Shown: positions 40,037 through 48,414, counted from the stretch's first letter. The stretch is DNA of 64,000 bases from Sabulicella rubraurantiaca (GCF_017355885.1 NZ_JAFEUU010000003.1:1-64000); one strand, 5' to 3'. Numbers and translations: made by a program. The notes: generated by a model not told the origin, from the sequence alone.

Positions 40037-41626
40037 TCACCCCTTCTGGATGCCCCAGAAGAACGGCACCGGCGCGTTGACGATGCCCTGCACGTTGCGG
40101 CGATAGGCGGTCGGCTGCTTCATCTGGCCGAGCGGGACGAAGGGCACCGTCTCGAAGGCGCGGCGCTGGATCTCTGCCGCAATCGCGCGCTGCTCGGCAG
40201 CGTCAGTCGCGTCGAGGAAGCGCATGCGCAGCGCCTCCAGCGTCTCGTCGGTCGGCCAGCCGGCCCAGGCGGCGGCGCCATGGGCGCGCAAGGGAAGATG
40301 CACGACGGGAGTCGCGACATCCGGCCCGACCCAGGAGGTGTGGAAGATGCTCCAGCCGCCCTGGTCGGGCGGGTTGCGGTTGGCGCGGCGGGCCAGAACG
40401 CTGCTCCAATCCGTCGCCACCAGCTCCACCCGCATTCCCAAGCGCCGGAGCAGATCCGCGGTGACCTGGCTCATGGCGTTGATGGTCGGAAAATCGGATG
40501 GGCTGATGATGACGACATTCTCGCCAGCGTAGCCTGACTCGCGCAGCATGCGGCTCGCCTCGTCGAGCCGTCCCGGCATGGCCTGCGTGCCCTGGTCGTT
40601 GCCGAGTGGCGTATCGCAGGCGAAGAAGCTGCGGCATTCGCTTGCGTAGCGCGGATTGCCGACCGCCGCCTCGAGATAGTCACGCTGGTTCACCGCAGCC
40701 TGCACGGCACGGCGGACGCGTGGATTGTTGAAGGGCGGATGGAGGTGGTTGAAGCGCATCATCATGAGCGAACCGATTGGGTCGGTCAGCTCGATGCGGA
40801 CGTCTCGATTGCGCGAAAGGACGGGCAGCAGGTCGAAGGCCGGCTGCTCCCACCAATCCACCTCCCCGGTCTGCAGCGCCGCCGCGGAGGTGGCGGGGTC
40901 GGAGATGACGCGCCATTCCACGCGGTCCAGCAGCACGCGCTTGCCCCCGGCCGCGCCACGCGCCACCTCGGTGCGCGGGACATAGCCTGCGAAGCGCTCG
41001 AACACGGCCAGGCTGCCCGGGACCCACTGGTCGCGCACGAAACGGAATGGGCCGCTGCCGATGGTCTCCGTGTTGGGCACCATGGGGTCGCTCAGCCCCA
41101 CGCGCTCCGGCACGACAAACAACGCCTGGGTGGAAAGCTTGCCCAGCGCGTCGAGCATCAGCGGGAAGGGGCGCTTCAGGCGGATCTCGAAGTCACGGTC
41201 GCTCGTCGCGAGGATCTCATCCACCGCCAGCATGAGCGTCTGGCCCATGGTGTCGCGCGCGCCCCACCGGCGGATCGAGGCAACGCAGTCGGCGCCGCGC
41301 ACGGGCTGGTCGTCGTGGAATTTCAGCCCCTCGCGCAGGCGGAACCGCCACGTGCGGCCATCGCCCGAGACCTCATGGCCCTCGACCATCTGCGGCTGGA
41401 CGCGGAAGTCGGGATCCACGGCAAAGAGCGTGTCGTAGACCATGAAGCCGTAGTTGCGGACGATGTAGCCCGAGGTGGCCACCGGATCGACGGCGGCCAG
41501 ATTGCTCTGCGGGATGAACCGCAAGGTGTTGCGGGCCGTCCCTTGGGCCAGGGATGGTGTGGGGAGCGGATGGGCGGCTACCAGCGCCGCCGCGGCGGCA
41601 AAGCTCGAGCGACGGGTCAGGCGCAT
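40037..41626 (-). CDS. ABC importer solute receptor, family 5
   Basis: 529 residues of the oligopeptide/dipeptide-binding family (SBP_bac_5). Signal MRLTRRSSFAAAAALVAAHP with cleavage near SLAQG, then TLRFIPQSNLAAVDPVATSG and MVEGHEVSGDGRTWRFRLRE, the standard family opening, and FHDDQPVRGADC. ATG 41626 begins the signal peptide. No permease or ATPase genes lie nearby, so it is an orphan receptor. It is downstream of the aminotransferase/short-peptide cluster in the same direction (100-bp gap), which makes a peptide or peptide-like ligand possible. Confidence 0.9.
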   Translation of the reverse strand: MRLTRRSSFAAAAALVAAHPLPTPSLAQGTARNTLRFIPQSNLAAVDPVATSGYIVRNYGFMVYDTLFAVDPDFRVQPQMVEGHEVSGDGRTWRFRLREGLKFHDDQPVRGADCVASIRRWGARDTMGQTLMLAVDEILATSDRDFEIRLKRPFPLMLDALGKLSTQALFVVPERVGLSDPMVPNTETIGSGPFRFVRDQWVPGSLAVFERFAGYVPRTEVARGAAGGKRVLLDRVEWRVISDPATSAAALQTGEVDWWEQPAFDLLPVLSRNRDVRIELTDPIGSLMMMRFNHLHPPFNNPRVRRAVQAAVNQRDYLEAAVGNPRYASECRSFFACDTPLGNDQGTQAMPGRLDEASRMLRESGYAGENVVIISPSDFPTINAMSQVTADLLRRLGMRVELVATDWSSVLARRANRNPPDQGGWSIFHTSWVGPDVATPVVHLPLRAHGAAAWAGWPTDETLEALRMRFLDATDAAEQRAIAAEIQRRAFETVPFVPLGQMKQPTAYRRNVQGIVNAPVPFFWGIQKG

Positions 41627-41726
41627 CGCGAACACCTCAGGTCTGCATCCGGAAGCTTGTCCCAACTGCCGGAAATCCGTCCAGGCAAAACGCCAGCGCC
41701 TGGAGGAGAGGTCCGGGTGCGAACTC

Positions 41727-42926
41727 TCAGCGCATGCGGAAGGCGGGCTCGGGCGCTTCCGTGGCAAGCGGCAGGCGCTTCAACGCACGGGCGAAGGCGG
41801 CCCCCGCCTCGGCGATCTCCGCCGGCCCGAGGGCAAGAGAAGGCGAGATTCCGACCGGGGCGTGCACGCCCTCGCGCAGCAGGGCAGTTCCAAGACGGAA
41901 CACCTCGCGCCTCCCGCCGGGAGACCGCAGCGCCATGCGAGAGGGCCCACCCACCAGCCGGTAAGCCCTTTCCATCCGCGCTTCGGCGAGGGCGCTCTCG
42001 AATTCCGCCCGCAGCGCCTCGCCACGCCGAGCCAGGGCGGCGGGAACGTCCTCCTGCTCGAAGCGGTCGAGCACGGCCTGGGCGGCAGCGGGGGCGACAC
42101 CCTCCAGCGCGGCCGCCGAGAGCGCCATCACGTCGCGCTCGAGCCGCCGCATCAATTCCGGCGCTCCGGACAGGGCGGCCAGCGGCAATCCGTTCGCGAG
42201 CCCCTTGCCGTAGCAGAGCAGGTCGGGCGCGATCCCCGAGAGACGCGTCGCCCCTCCCGCGGCGACGCGCAGGAAGGTGATGGTTTCGTCGAAGATCAGC
42301 AGCGTGCCGTGCCGGTCGGCGAGCCGGCGAAGCTCAGCCGGCCAGGCGCTGGGTGTCGTCTCGAACAGCATGGGTTCGGCGACGATGGCGGCGATGCGGC
42401 CGGCATGCGCCTCGAGCAGCGCTTCGACCGCGGCGAGGTCGCCGTGAGGCGCGCGCAGCGTGAGTGCGCGTGTATCCGCGGGCACGCCGGCCGGGGCGGT
42501 CGCCGCCCAGTCGTGCCAGCCATGGTAGCTCGTGGCGAGGACGAGGTCGCGACCCACCGCGGCACGGGCGAGGCGCAGCGCAGCGGAGAGCGCCTCCGAG
42601 CCGGATTTGAAGAAGGCCGTGCGGAAGCGCGCTGGCAGCAGCGGGGCGAGGCGCTCGGCGAGTTCCATGGCTGCAAGGGAGGGGACGCCGCCAAGGCCCA
42701 GGCGCGCTGCCCGCACGACGGCGCGCGCCACGCCACGATCTCCGTGGCCCAGGATCACGGCGCCCACGGCGTTGTGGAGGTCGAGGAAGGAACGGCCCTC
42801 CGCGTCGGTTACCCGGGCGCCCTGCGCCGAGCGGAAGAGGGTCGGGCCGTCCTCCGGCAGGGCGCCGAGCGCACGCAGGACGACACCGCCGGCAAGGGCC
42901 GGCTCACGCGGCGTGGAGCTGGGCAT
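41727..42926 (-). CDS. Class III aminotransferase (GSA-aminomutase-like)
   Basis: 399 residues, PLP fold type I. Seen: KSGSEALSAALRLARAA for phosphate binding, SYHGWHDW for ring stacking, IFDETITF with the Asp that contacts the pyridine nitrogen (Asp213), and the Schiff-base lysine in YGKGLANGLPLAALSG (Lys241). The nearest type is glutamate-1-semialdehyde aminomutase, but heme synthesis is not suggested by the context. Overlaps the preceding PF07173-like gene by 23 bp and is likely co-translated. It may transaminate or migrate an amino group on a small product of the peptide cluster. Confidence 0.9.
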   Translation of the reverse strand: MPSSTPREPALAGGVVLRALGALPEDGPTLFRSAQGARVTDAEGRSFLDLHNAVGAVILGHGDRGVARAVVRAARLGLGGVPSLAAMELAERLAPLLPARFRTAFFKSGSEALSAALRLARAAVGRDLVLATSYHGWHDWAATAPAGVPADTRALTLRAPHGDLAAVEALLEAHAGRIAAIVAEPMLFETTPSAWPAELRRLADRHGTLLIFDETITFLRVAAGGATRLSGIAPDLLCYGKGLANGLPLAALSGAPELMRRLERDVMALSAAALEGVAPAAAQAVLDRFEQEDVPAALARRGEALRAEFESALAEARMERAYRLVGGPSRMALRSPGGRREVFRLGTALLREGVHAPVGISPSLALGPAEIAEAGAAFARALKRLPLATEAPEPAFRMR

Positions 42927-43371
42927 GGCGCCGCTCCTCGAACCAGCGCAGCAGCGTCTCCTCGCCCAGCTCCTCGGCGACGAAGGTGTAGAGGGTGGTG
43001 ATCTCGGCGGCGAAAGCCTCGTCGGAGGGCAACTCGCGCGGACCCTCGGGGGCGGGATCGTGGTGGACGAAGCCGCCGAGGTGACGCTCGCACAGCGCGG
43101 CGTAATCGCGGGTGAACAGGATCATGGTGTGCCACATCTCGTCGAGTGCCAGCAGCTCGGGATGCATACCGAGGGCGAAGTCCGCAGGCAGCGAGCCCTC
43201 GGCGCGTCGCTCGCGGAAGCGGCGGCAGAGCCAGAGCCAGGCGAGTGCGTCGCGGAACAACTCCTCGGCGCGTTCGGGCGCGACGCCATGCTCGCGAACG
43301 AAGCGGGCGAGGATGCCCGGGTGGCGATAGGCGAAGAGGGCGTCGCGGTCCGTGGCGGGGTCGAGGGGCAT
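42904..43371 (-). CDS. PF07173-like (GRDP-like) protein
   Basis: 155 residues. The conserved block LDEMWHTMILFTRDYAALCE followed by LGGFVHHDPAPEG has the W-H, C and HH residues typical of the glycine-rich-domain-protein-like family PF07173, recognised from memory. Function of that family is unknown; the histidines could hold metal. Only the 155-residue form from ATG 43371 is conserved-looking; the frame continues to 43407. It lies 57 bp downstream of the 26-residue peptide gene and overlaps the class III aminotransferase. Placement suggests a role in handling those peptides. Confidence 0.75.
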   Translation of the reverse strand: MPLDPATDRDALFAYRHPGILARFVREHGVAPERAEELFRDALAWLWLCRRFRERRAEGSLPADFALGMHPELLALDEMWHTMILFTRDYAALCERHLGGFVHHDPAPEGPRELPSDEAFAAEITTLYTFVAEELGEETLLRWFEERRHAQLHAA

Positions 43372-43428
43372 GGCGGCTCTCCGGGAGGGGCGGAGGCCCA
43401 CCCCCAACGGGCGGGCCCCTGCGGCAGG

Positions 43429-43509
43429 TCACGCGAAGCAGAGGGCCAAGCGGGTGGTCACAGGCTCGGCGAGCCGAACGGCAACGAGGCGGGCGATCGT
43501 GGTGGTCAT
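43429..43509 (-). CDS. Short peptide P2, 26 residues
   Basis: A 26-residue ORF with an excellent ribosome site, AAGGAGATTTTGCC, before ATG 43509. It starts MTTTIARLVAVRLAEP and ends TTRLALCFA. It is a paralogue of the 30-residue peptide directly upstream: the two share TIARLVA-x-RLAEP, RLA and a single Cys two residues from the end here. Basic, hydrophobic, no lysine. Too short for normal gene callers. It could be a precursor peptide, a membrane-active peptide or a leader. Confidence 0.7.
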   Translation of the reverse strand: MTTTIARLVAVRLAEPVTTRLALCFA

Positions 43510-43527
43510 GGCAAAATCTCCTTGGGC

Positions 43528-43620
43528 TCAGGCGGGGTTGGCGAGGCAGAAGGCCAGGCGGTTCGCCGCAGGTTCAGCGAGGCGGGCGGCGACGAGGCGG
43601 GCAATGGTGGGGTTGGTCAT
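43528..43620 (-). CDS. Short peptide P1, 30 residues
   Basis: 30 residues, starting MTNPTIARLVAARLAEP and ending NRLAFCLANPA. AAAGGAGATCCCGCC precedes ATG 43620, the same layout as for its paralogue 18 bases downstream. An alternative in-frame ATG at 43680 would give a 50-residue form with a Gly/Pro-rich start (MSGAPAGNGPTGWHQKGD). That ATG overlaps the stop of a 19-residue ORF (ATGA). Single Cys near the end. Conservation of two adjacent copies with strong ribosome sites argues that these are real genes. Confidence 0.7.
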   Translation of the reverse strand: MTNPTIARLVAARLAEPAANRLAFCLANPA

Positions 43621-43676
43621 GGCGGGATCTCCTTTCTGGTGCCATCCGGTGGGGCCGTTCCCCGCCGGTGCCCCAC

Positions 43677-43736
43677 TCATAGGCTCGCCCTCACGATCGG
43701 TGTGAGGATGCAGAACCGAAGGGAGCGATCGGTCAT
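43677..43736 (-). CDS. Candidate short peptide P0, 19 residues
   Basis: MTDRSLRFCILTPIVRASL, from ATG 43736 with AAGGGA eight bases upstream, 41 bases after the class IV aminotransferase stop. It has a single Cys in SLRFCILTP, faintly like RLAFCLANP of P1. Its TGA overlaps the ATG at 43680. Real coding is less certain than for P1 and P2. Confidence 0.4.
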   Translation of the reverse strand: MTDRSLRFCILTPIVRASL

Positions 43737-43777
43737 GCCTATCGTCCCTTGCAGGGCGGTGGCGCGTCAGGAAAGGC

Positions 43778-44701
43778 TCAGACCGGCGTGAGCCAGTGGG
43801 CGAAGCGTGGTTCGCCTCCGCGCACCACGCGGTCATAGAGGCTCCACAGCGCGCGGGTCACCTTCCCGACCCCACCCTCACCCAGCGCGAAGCGGTCAAT
43901 GGAAAGGAGCGGCTTCACCTCGTGGCTGCTGCCGCACAGGAACGCCTCCTCCGCCACGTAAAGCTCGGAGCGGTCGATCTCCCGCACCTCGGTCGGAATG
44001 CCCAGCACGTCGCGGGCAAGTTCGAGCAGCGTCGCGCGCGTCACGCTTTCCAGGATGGCGGCGGTGGCGGGCGGCGTGACCAGCGTGCCCGCGCGAACCA
44101 TCATGAAGCAGGAATTCGCCGCCTCCGACACCTTGCCGGCGGCGGTGAGGAAGAGCGCCTCGTCATAGCCGTCGCGCCGCGCCTCCAGCAGGCCGGAGCG
44201 GCCATTGTGGTAGTTGGCGCCCGCCTTCACGCGCGGTGGCATCACCGCATCCTCCACCCGCCGCCAGGAAGCGACGCGCGCATGGCCCGCCCGCGCTTCC
44301 AGCGGTTGCGCCGCGCGCGGGGTTGCGGAGCAGGCAACCAGCGCCGGGCCGCGCGTCTCGCAGCCGCCCTCGCCCACGACGAAGACGCTCAGGCGCAGAT
44401 GGGCGTCGCCCCGAATGTTGTTGCCGCGCAGCGTCTCGCGCAGCGCCTCTTCCCACTCGGCCTGATCCTCGCCGCCATCGATCTCCATGATGCGGATGGA
44501 ATGCCGCAGGCGCTCCAGGTGCTCCGGCAGGCGGAAGAAGCTGCTGGGTCCGCCCGCGACGCCGGCATAGGCGCAGATTCCCTCGAAGACATTGGCGCCG
44601 TACTTCACGGCAGCGCTGTCGATGGGCAGGGTCGCCGCCTCGGCGGGAACCAAGCCTCCGCCCAGGAAGACGCGCGGCTTCAGTGCGGGATCGGCATTCA
44701 T
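43778..44701 (-). CDS. Class IV aminotransferase (BCAT-like)
   Basis: 307 residues of PLP fold type IV. Features: AAVKYGANVFEGICAY, Schiff-base lysine in RVKAGANYHNGRSG (Lys159), EALFLTAAGKVSEAANSCFM and the closing GSSHEVKPLLSID. It is the branched-chain aminotransferase/D-amino acid transaminase group; substrate choice cannot be read. ATG 44701 follows GGAGGAGCCG. Upstream is pxpC, downstream the three short-peptide ORFs. Position between 5-oxoprolinase genes and the peptides suggests an operon of amino-acid and peptide metabolism. Confidence 0.9.
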   Translation of the reverse strand: MNADPALKPRVFLGGGLVPAEAATLPIDSAAVKYGANVFEGICAYAGVAGGPSSFFRLPEHLERLRHSIRIMEIDGGEDQAEWEEALRETLRGNNIRGDAHLRLSVFVVGEGGCETRGPALVACSATPRAAQPLEARAGHARVASWRRVEDAVMPPRVKAGANYHNGRSGLLEARRDGYDEALFLTAAGKVSEAANSCFMMVRAGTLVTPPATAAILESVTRATLLELARDVLGIPTEVREIDRSELYVAEEAFLCGSSHEVKPLLSIDRFALGEGGVGKVTRALWSLYDRVVRGGEPRFAHWLTPV

Positions 44702-44721
44702 GGGTCGGCTCCTCCGTGGGA

Positions 44722-45654
44722 TCAGGTCTCGTGCAGACGCGCCGCCAGCGCAGCGATCTCCGCCTCCTGCCGACGCAGGGCGATGCGCGCCTGCTCGGGC
44801 GCGACGGCCTCGAAGCGCAGCACCGTGCCGGGCAAGGACTGGCCAAGCCGCGCGAGGTCGGCGGTGATGACGGTGGCGATCTTCGGATAGCCGCCAACCG
44901 TGTGCCGGTCCGGCAGCAGCACGATAGGTTGCCCGCTGCCCGGCACCTGCACCGCGCCCGTGGCATTGCCGTCCGAGGCGATCTCCGGCGGCCCGGCATG
45001 AGCCAGGCGCGGACCCGAGAGGCGCAGCCCGATCCGGTCCGCCTCGGCCGTCACGGTGAAGCCCTCGCCCAGCAGCGCGTCGAAGGCTTCCTCGGTGAAG
45101 TGATCCGCCTGCGGGCCGAGCACCACACGCAGCGGCCGGTCGCGCTCGGCGGGGAGGGGGTGGGGCAGGGCGCGTTCGCGCCGGGACGAAGCCGTGTGCC
45201 GGAGGAGGGGCAGCACGTCGCCGGGTTCCAGCCGGCGCCCCTCGAAGCCGCCGATCAGCGCGCGCGCATAGGTGGACAGGCTGCCGAGCACGGGCTTCAG
45301 GTCGAACCCACCCTCGACCGCGAGATAGGCGGCCCCGCCCGCGACACGCCCAATGCGAAGCACCTCCCCCTCGCGCAGCGTAAGGCTCCGCAGGACAGGC
45401 AGGTCGCCCGTCGGCGGCGCCCCGGCAAGCGCCACGCGCAAGCTCGGGACCGTGACGCGCAGCGTCGCGCCGAGGCGGCACATCTCCAGGCCCGCGCAGC
45501 CAGGCGGGTTCCCCACCACGAGGTTGGCGAGGCGCAGCGCCACCGGATCCAGCGCGCCGGAAGGCGGCACGCCCAGGCTCTGGAAGCCCTGCCGGCCCAG
45601 ATCCTGCACGGTGGAAAAGAGCCCCGCCTCCTCGACCAGCAAACCGAGCGTCAC
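44722..45654 (-). CDS. pxpC: 5-oxoprolinase subunit PxpC
   Basis: 310 residues. Family opening LLVEEAGLFSTVQDLGRQGF and LGVPPSGALDPVALRLAN, and LPDRHTVGGYPKIATVI near the end, are hallmarks of PxpC (formerly biotin-dependent carboxylase-like/YbgK). GTG start at 45654 overlaps the pxpB stop (GTGA). With PxpA and PxpB it cleaves 5-oxoproline (pyroglutamate) to glutamate with ATP. Frame open upstream is antisense over pxpB. Confidence 0.92.
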   Translation of the reverse strand: MTLGLLVEEAGLFSTVQDLGRQGFQSLGVPPSGALDPVALRLANLVVGNPPGCAGLEMCRLGATLRVTVPSLRVALAGAPPTGDLPVLRSLTLREGEVLRIGRVAGGAAYLAVEGGFDLKPVLGSLSTYARALIGGFEGRRLEPGDVLPLLRHTASSRRERALPHPLPAERDRPLRVVLGPQADHFTEEAFDALLGEGFTVTAEADRIGLRLSGPRLAHAGPPEIASDGNATGAVQVPGSGQPIVLLPDRHTVGGYPKIATVITADLARLGQSLPGTVLRFEAVAPEQARIALRRQEAEIAALAARLHET

Positions 45655-46421
45655 GGGGCGCGGCACGCGGTGACGGGGTCGGCCCGCCCGTCCCGGAAGG
45701 CCGACCACAGGCCCTCGAACTCCTCCGGTGAGATGGCGCGGAACCGCACCGTGTCGCCGGGCATCACCAGGGCGGGGCGGCCCGGCCGGTCCGGCGCGAA
45801 GAGGGGCACCGGCGTGCGTCCCAGCAGGTGCCAGCCACCCGGTGCCGTGGCCGGATAGACCCCGGTGAAGCCATTCGCGACCGCGACCGAGCCTTCGGGA
45901 ACCGACAACCGGGGCGAGGCGCGGCGCGGCAGGGCGAGGCGCCCATCCACCCCCGTGAGATAGGCAAAGCCCGGATAGCCGCCGACCGCCGCCGCCTCGT
46001 AGTGCCCCGCCGTGTGCAGTTCCGCCACTTCGTCCTCCGCCATGCCGAGGGTGCTGGCGATTTCCGGCAGATCCGGCCCCTGCTCGCCGCCATAGCGCAC
46101 GGGAAGGCACCATTCAGTCGCCTCCCCTGCCGTCGCCTCCGCACCCTCGGGCAGGTCGCGCAGCATCGCCTGCAGGCGCCGGAGGCTGAGCCGCGACGGG
46201 TCCACATGGATGGTGACGGAGCGCAGCGTGGGCACGTATTCGCGGATGCCCTCCTCAGCCGCTGCGAGGACCGCGACCCGCGCGGCGAGGCGCCGGACCC
46301 GCGCGGCCGCCTCCGGCGACCAGGCGGCGGCGAATTCCACGGTGAGCGCGGCGTCGCCCAGCAGGAGCAGGCGGGGCGGATCGTGGAGCAGGGCGGGGGG
46401 CGCGGCAGGCTGGGCGCACAT
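45651..46421 (-). CDS. pxpB: 5-oxoprolinase subunit PxpB
   Basis: 256 residues of the KipI/PxpB type. LLLLGDAALTVEFA, YVPTLRSVTIHVDPSRLS and VGGYPGFAYLTGVDGRLALP with GSVAVANGFTGVYPA are characteristic. ATG 46421; the ribosome site is weak. First gene of the minus-strand run and divergent from pxpA with 121 bp between, including a perfect inverted repeat. Partner of PxpC. Confidence 0.92.
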   Translation of the reverse strand: MCAQPAAPPALLHDPPRLLLLGDAALTVEFAAAWSPEAAARVRRLAARVAVLAAAEEGIREYVPTLRSVTIHVDPSRLSLRRLQAMLRDLPEGAEATAGEATEWCLPVRYGGEQGPDLPEIASTLGMAEDEVAELHTAGHYEAAAVGGYPGFAYLTGVDGRLALPRRASPRLSVPEGSVAVANGFTGVYPATAPGGWHLLGRTPVPLFAPDRPGRPALVMPGDTVRFRAISPEEFEGLWSAFRDGRADPVTACRAP

Positions 46422-46453
46422 GCACGGAAGCTTGAGCGCATTCCGCCCCGCTT

Positions 46454-46478
46454 CGCCTATGCCGTGGCAGCATAGGCG
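46454..46478. promoter_or_regulatory. Perfect 9-bp inverted repeat between pxpB and pxpA
   Basis: CGCCTATGC (46454-46462) and GCATAGGCG (46470-46478) are exact complements separated by 7 bp. The 25-bp element is centred in the divergent promoter region, so it is a good candidate operator for a dimeric regulator, perhaps the LysR protein encoded at 48415. Confidence 0.6.
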
Positions 46479-46542
46479 TTAGGCATTTCTTGGCAGATTC
46501 GCCGCGTTGCGGCATCGGGCGCGTCGATGGCAGGCTTCCGCC

Positions 46543-47313
46543 GTGGTCACGATCTGTCTCAATGCCGATCTCGGCGAAAGCTTCGGCCCCTGGCAGATGG
46601 GCGACGACGCCGCGCTCCTTCCCCTGATCGACAGCGCAAATCTCGCCTGCGGCTTCCATGCGGGCGATCCTGTCATCATGGCCGAGACGGTGCGGATGGC
46701 GATGGAGGCGGGCACCAGCATCGGCGCCCATCCCGGCTTTCCCGACCTGCAGGGCTTCGGCCGCCGCGCCATGCGGCTTTCCGCGCGCGAGGTGGAGGCG
46801 ATGACCGCCTACCAGACCGGCGCCCTCGCCGGGGCGGCGGCGCTGCATGGCGGGAAGGTGACGCATGTGAAGCCGCACGGCCAACTCAATACGGTGGCGA
46901 GCAGCGACGCGGCCATGGCCCGCGCCATCGCGGATGCGGTGCGTGCTGTGGATCCGGGGCTGATCCTCGTGGCGCTGCCGGGCACCGAGATCGAGAAGGC
47001 GGCCCGCGCCGCTGGGCTGCGCTGCGCGCTGGAAGGCTACGCGGATCGCCTCTACGAGCCGGATGGCCAGCTTTCGCCGCGCTCGCTGCCCGATGCCGTG
47101 CATCACGACCCCATCCGCATCCGCGACCAGGCGCTGCGCCTCGTCCTGGAAGGCAAAGTCGAGACGCGGGGCGGGTCGCGGATGCGCCTCGACATCCAAA
47201 CCATCTGCCTGCACGGCGACGGCCCGGGCGCCGTCGCCGCGGCGCGGATGGTGCGCGAAGGCTTGGAGAAGGCGGGGGCGCAGCTGAAGCCGCTCCCGGA
47301 AATGGGCTTGTAA
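46543..47313 (+). CDS. pxpA: 5-oxoprolinase subunit PxpA (LamB/YcsF)
   Basis: 256 residues, typical of the family. VTICLNADLGESFGPWQMGD, SANLACGFHAGDP, IGAHPGFPDLQGFGRR and VKPHGQLNT are the LamB/YcsF signature segments. The start is probably GTG 46543 (MVTICLNAD), since the family begins here; TTG 46507 in the same frame would add 12 odd residues. A strong hairpin follows the stop. Forms the 5-oxoprolinase with PxpBC encoded divergently. Confidence 0.93.
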   Translation: MVTICLNADLGESFGPWQMGDDAALLPLIDSANLACGFHAGDPVIMAETVRMAMEAGTSIGAHPGFPDLQGFGRRAMRLSAREVEAMTAYQTGALAGAAALHGGKVTHVKPHGQLNTVASSDAAMARAIADAVRAVDPGLILVALPGTEIEKAARAAGLRCALEGYADRLYEPDGQLSPRSLPDAVHHDPIRIRDQALRLVLEGKVETRGGSRMRLDIQTICLHGDGPGAVAAARMVREGLEKAGAQLKPLPEMGL

Positions 47314-47343
47314 ACGCCGGGGCACCGCGAGGCGCCCCGGCGT
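47314..47343 (+). terminator. Strong hairpin after pxpA
   Basis: Perfect 10-bp stem ACGCCGGGGC / GCCCCGGCGT with a 10-nt loop, beginning directly after the pxpA stop. Not followed by T-rich sequence. It separates pxpA from the downstream Bug gene. Confidence 0.6.
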
Positions 47344-47399
47344 GGAGGAATGCGCCGGCTCGCACGGCCACGGATTGTTGTGCTGAGGAGCGAGGCAGA

Positions 47400-48392
47400 A
47401 TGGTTGGCAAGATCTGGCGTGCGGCGCTGGTGGCTGCATGCGCGTGGGCGGCTGCGACGACCCCTGGGGCAGCGCAGGAATTCCCCATTCCGGGGCGGCC
47501 CTTGATGCTCATGAGCGGCTTCCCGGCGGGGACGGCCCCGGACATCTACGGGCGGCTGATCCAGCCGCGGCTCCAGCAGGAGCTGGGCGTGCCGGTGGTG
47601 ATCGACATCCGCGCCGGGGCCTCGGGCAATATCGGCATGGAGACGGCGGCGCGCAGCGCACCGGACGGGCACACGATGCTGATCGCCACCTCGGCGATGC
47701 TGGCCATCAACCCCGCCGTCTTCCCGCGCATGCCGGTGGACACCCAGGCTGACTTCATCCCCGTCGCGACGCTGTTCGAGGCGCCGAACTTCATGACGGT
47801 GAGCACGGAGCAGCGGCCGCAATTCACCGATTGCAAGACGGTGATCGCGGCGGCGCGCGCCGCGCCTGGCCGGCTCAACTACGCCAGCACCGGCATCGGC
47901 GCCTCCACCCACCTCGCGGGCGCGCAGTTCGGCGCCGTCACGGGGATCGACATCGTGCACGTGCCGTATCGCGGCGGCCCCTTCGCCATGACCGCCTTGT
48001 TCCAAGGCGACGTGGACGTGTTCTTCTACCAGACCGGACCGGTCATCGACTTCTATCGCCAGGGGCGGGTGCGGCTGCTCGGCGTCACCTCGGCGACGCG
48101 CGTCCCGGCGGCGCCCGAAGTGCCGACCCTCGCCGAGGCTTGCGACCTGCCGGGCTTCGACAGCACGACCTGGTACGGGATGCTCTTGCCGTCGCGGACC
48201 CCGCGCGCCATCGTCAACCGGATGACCGAGATCATCATGCGGATCGCGCGAGAGCCGGAGATCGAGAGCCGCGTCATCGCCATGGGCTTCACCCCCGCCG
48301 TGGCGGATGGCGAGGCAATGCGCGCCCGCCTGGCGCGCGACGTGCCCATCTGGCGCGACGTCGTCAACCGCGTCGGGGCGCGGGCCGAGTGA
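47400..48392 (+). CDS. Bug-type periplasmic receptor 5
   Basis: 330 residues. Signal MVGKIWRAALVAACAWAAAT, then RPLMLMSGFPAGTAPDIYGR (variant of the glycine motif), YASTGIGASTHLAGAQ and VPYRGGPFAMTALFQG. Cys are unusual for the family here (TDCK, EACD). It lies between pxpA and a LysR gene; the 5-oxoproline context makes pyroglutamate or a related acid a reasonable ligand guess. No TctAB partner. Confidence 0.9.
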   Translation: MVGKIWRAALVAACAWAAATTPGAAQEFPIPGRPLMLMSGFPAGTAPDIYGRLIQPRLQQELGVPVVIDIRAGASGNIGMETAARSAPDGHTMLIATSAMLAINPAVFPRMPVDTQADFIPVATLFEAPNFMTVSTEQRPQFTDCKTVIAAARAAPGRLNYASTGIGASTHLAGAQFGAVTGIDIVHVPYRGGPFAMTALFQGDVDVFFYQTGPVIDFYRQGRVRLLGVTSATRVPAAPEVPTLAEACDLPGFDSTTWYGMLLPSRTPRAIVNRMTEIIMRIAREPEIESRVIAMGFTPAVADGEAMRARLARDVPIWRDVVNRVGARAE

Positions 48393-48414
48393 CGCAGGGA
48401 GAGGGCGCGCGCGG

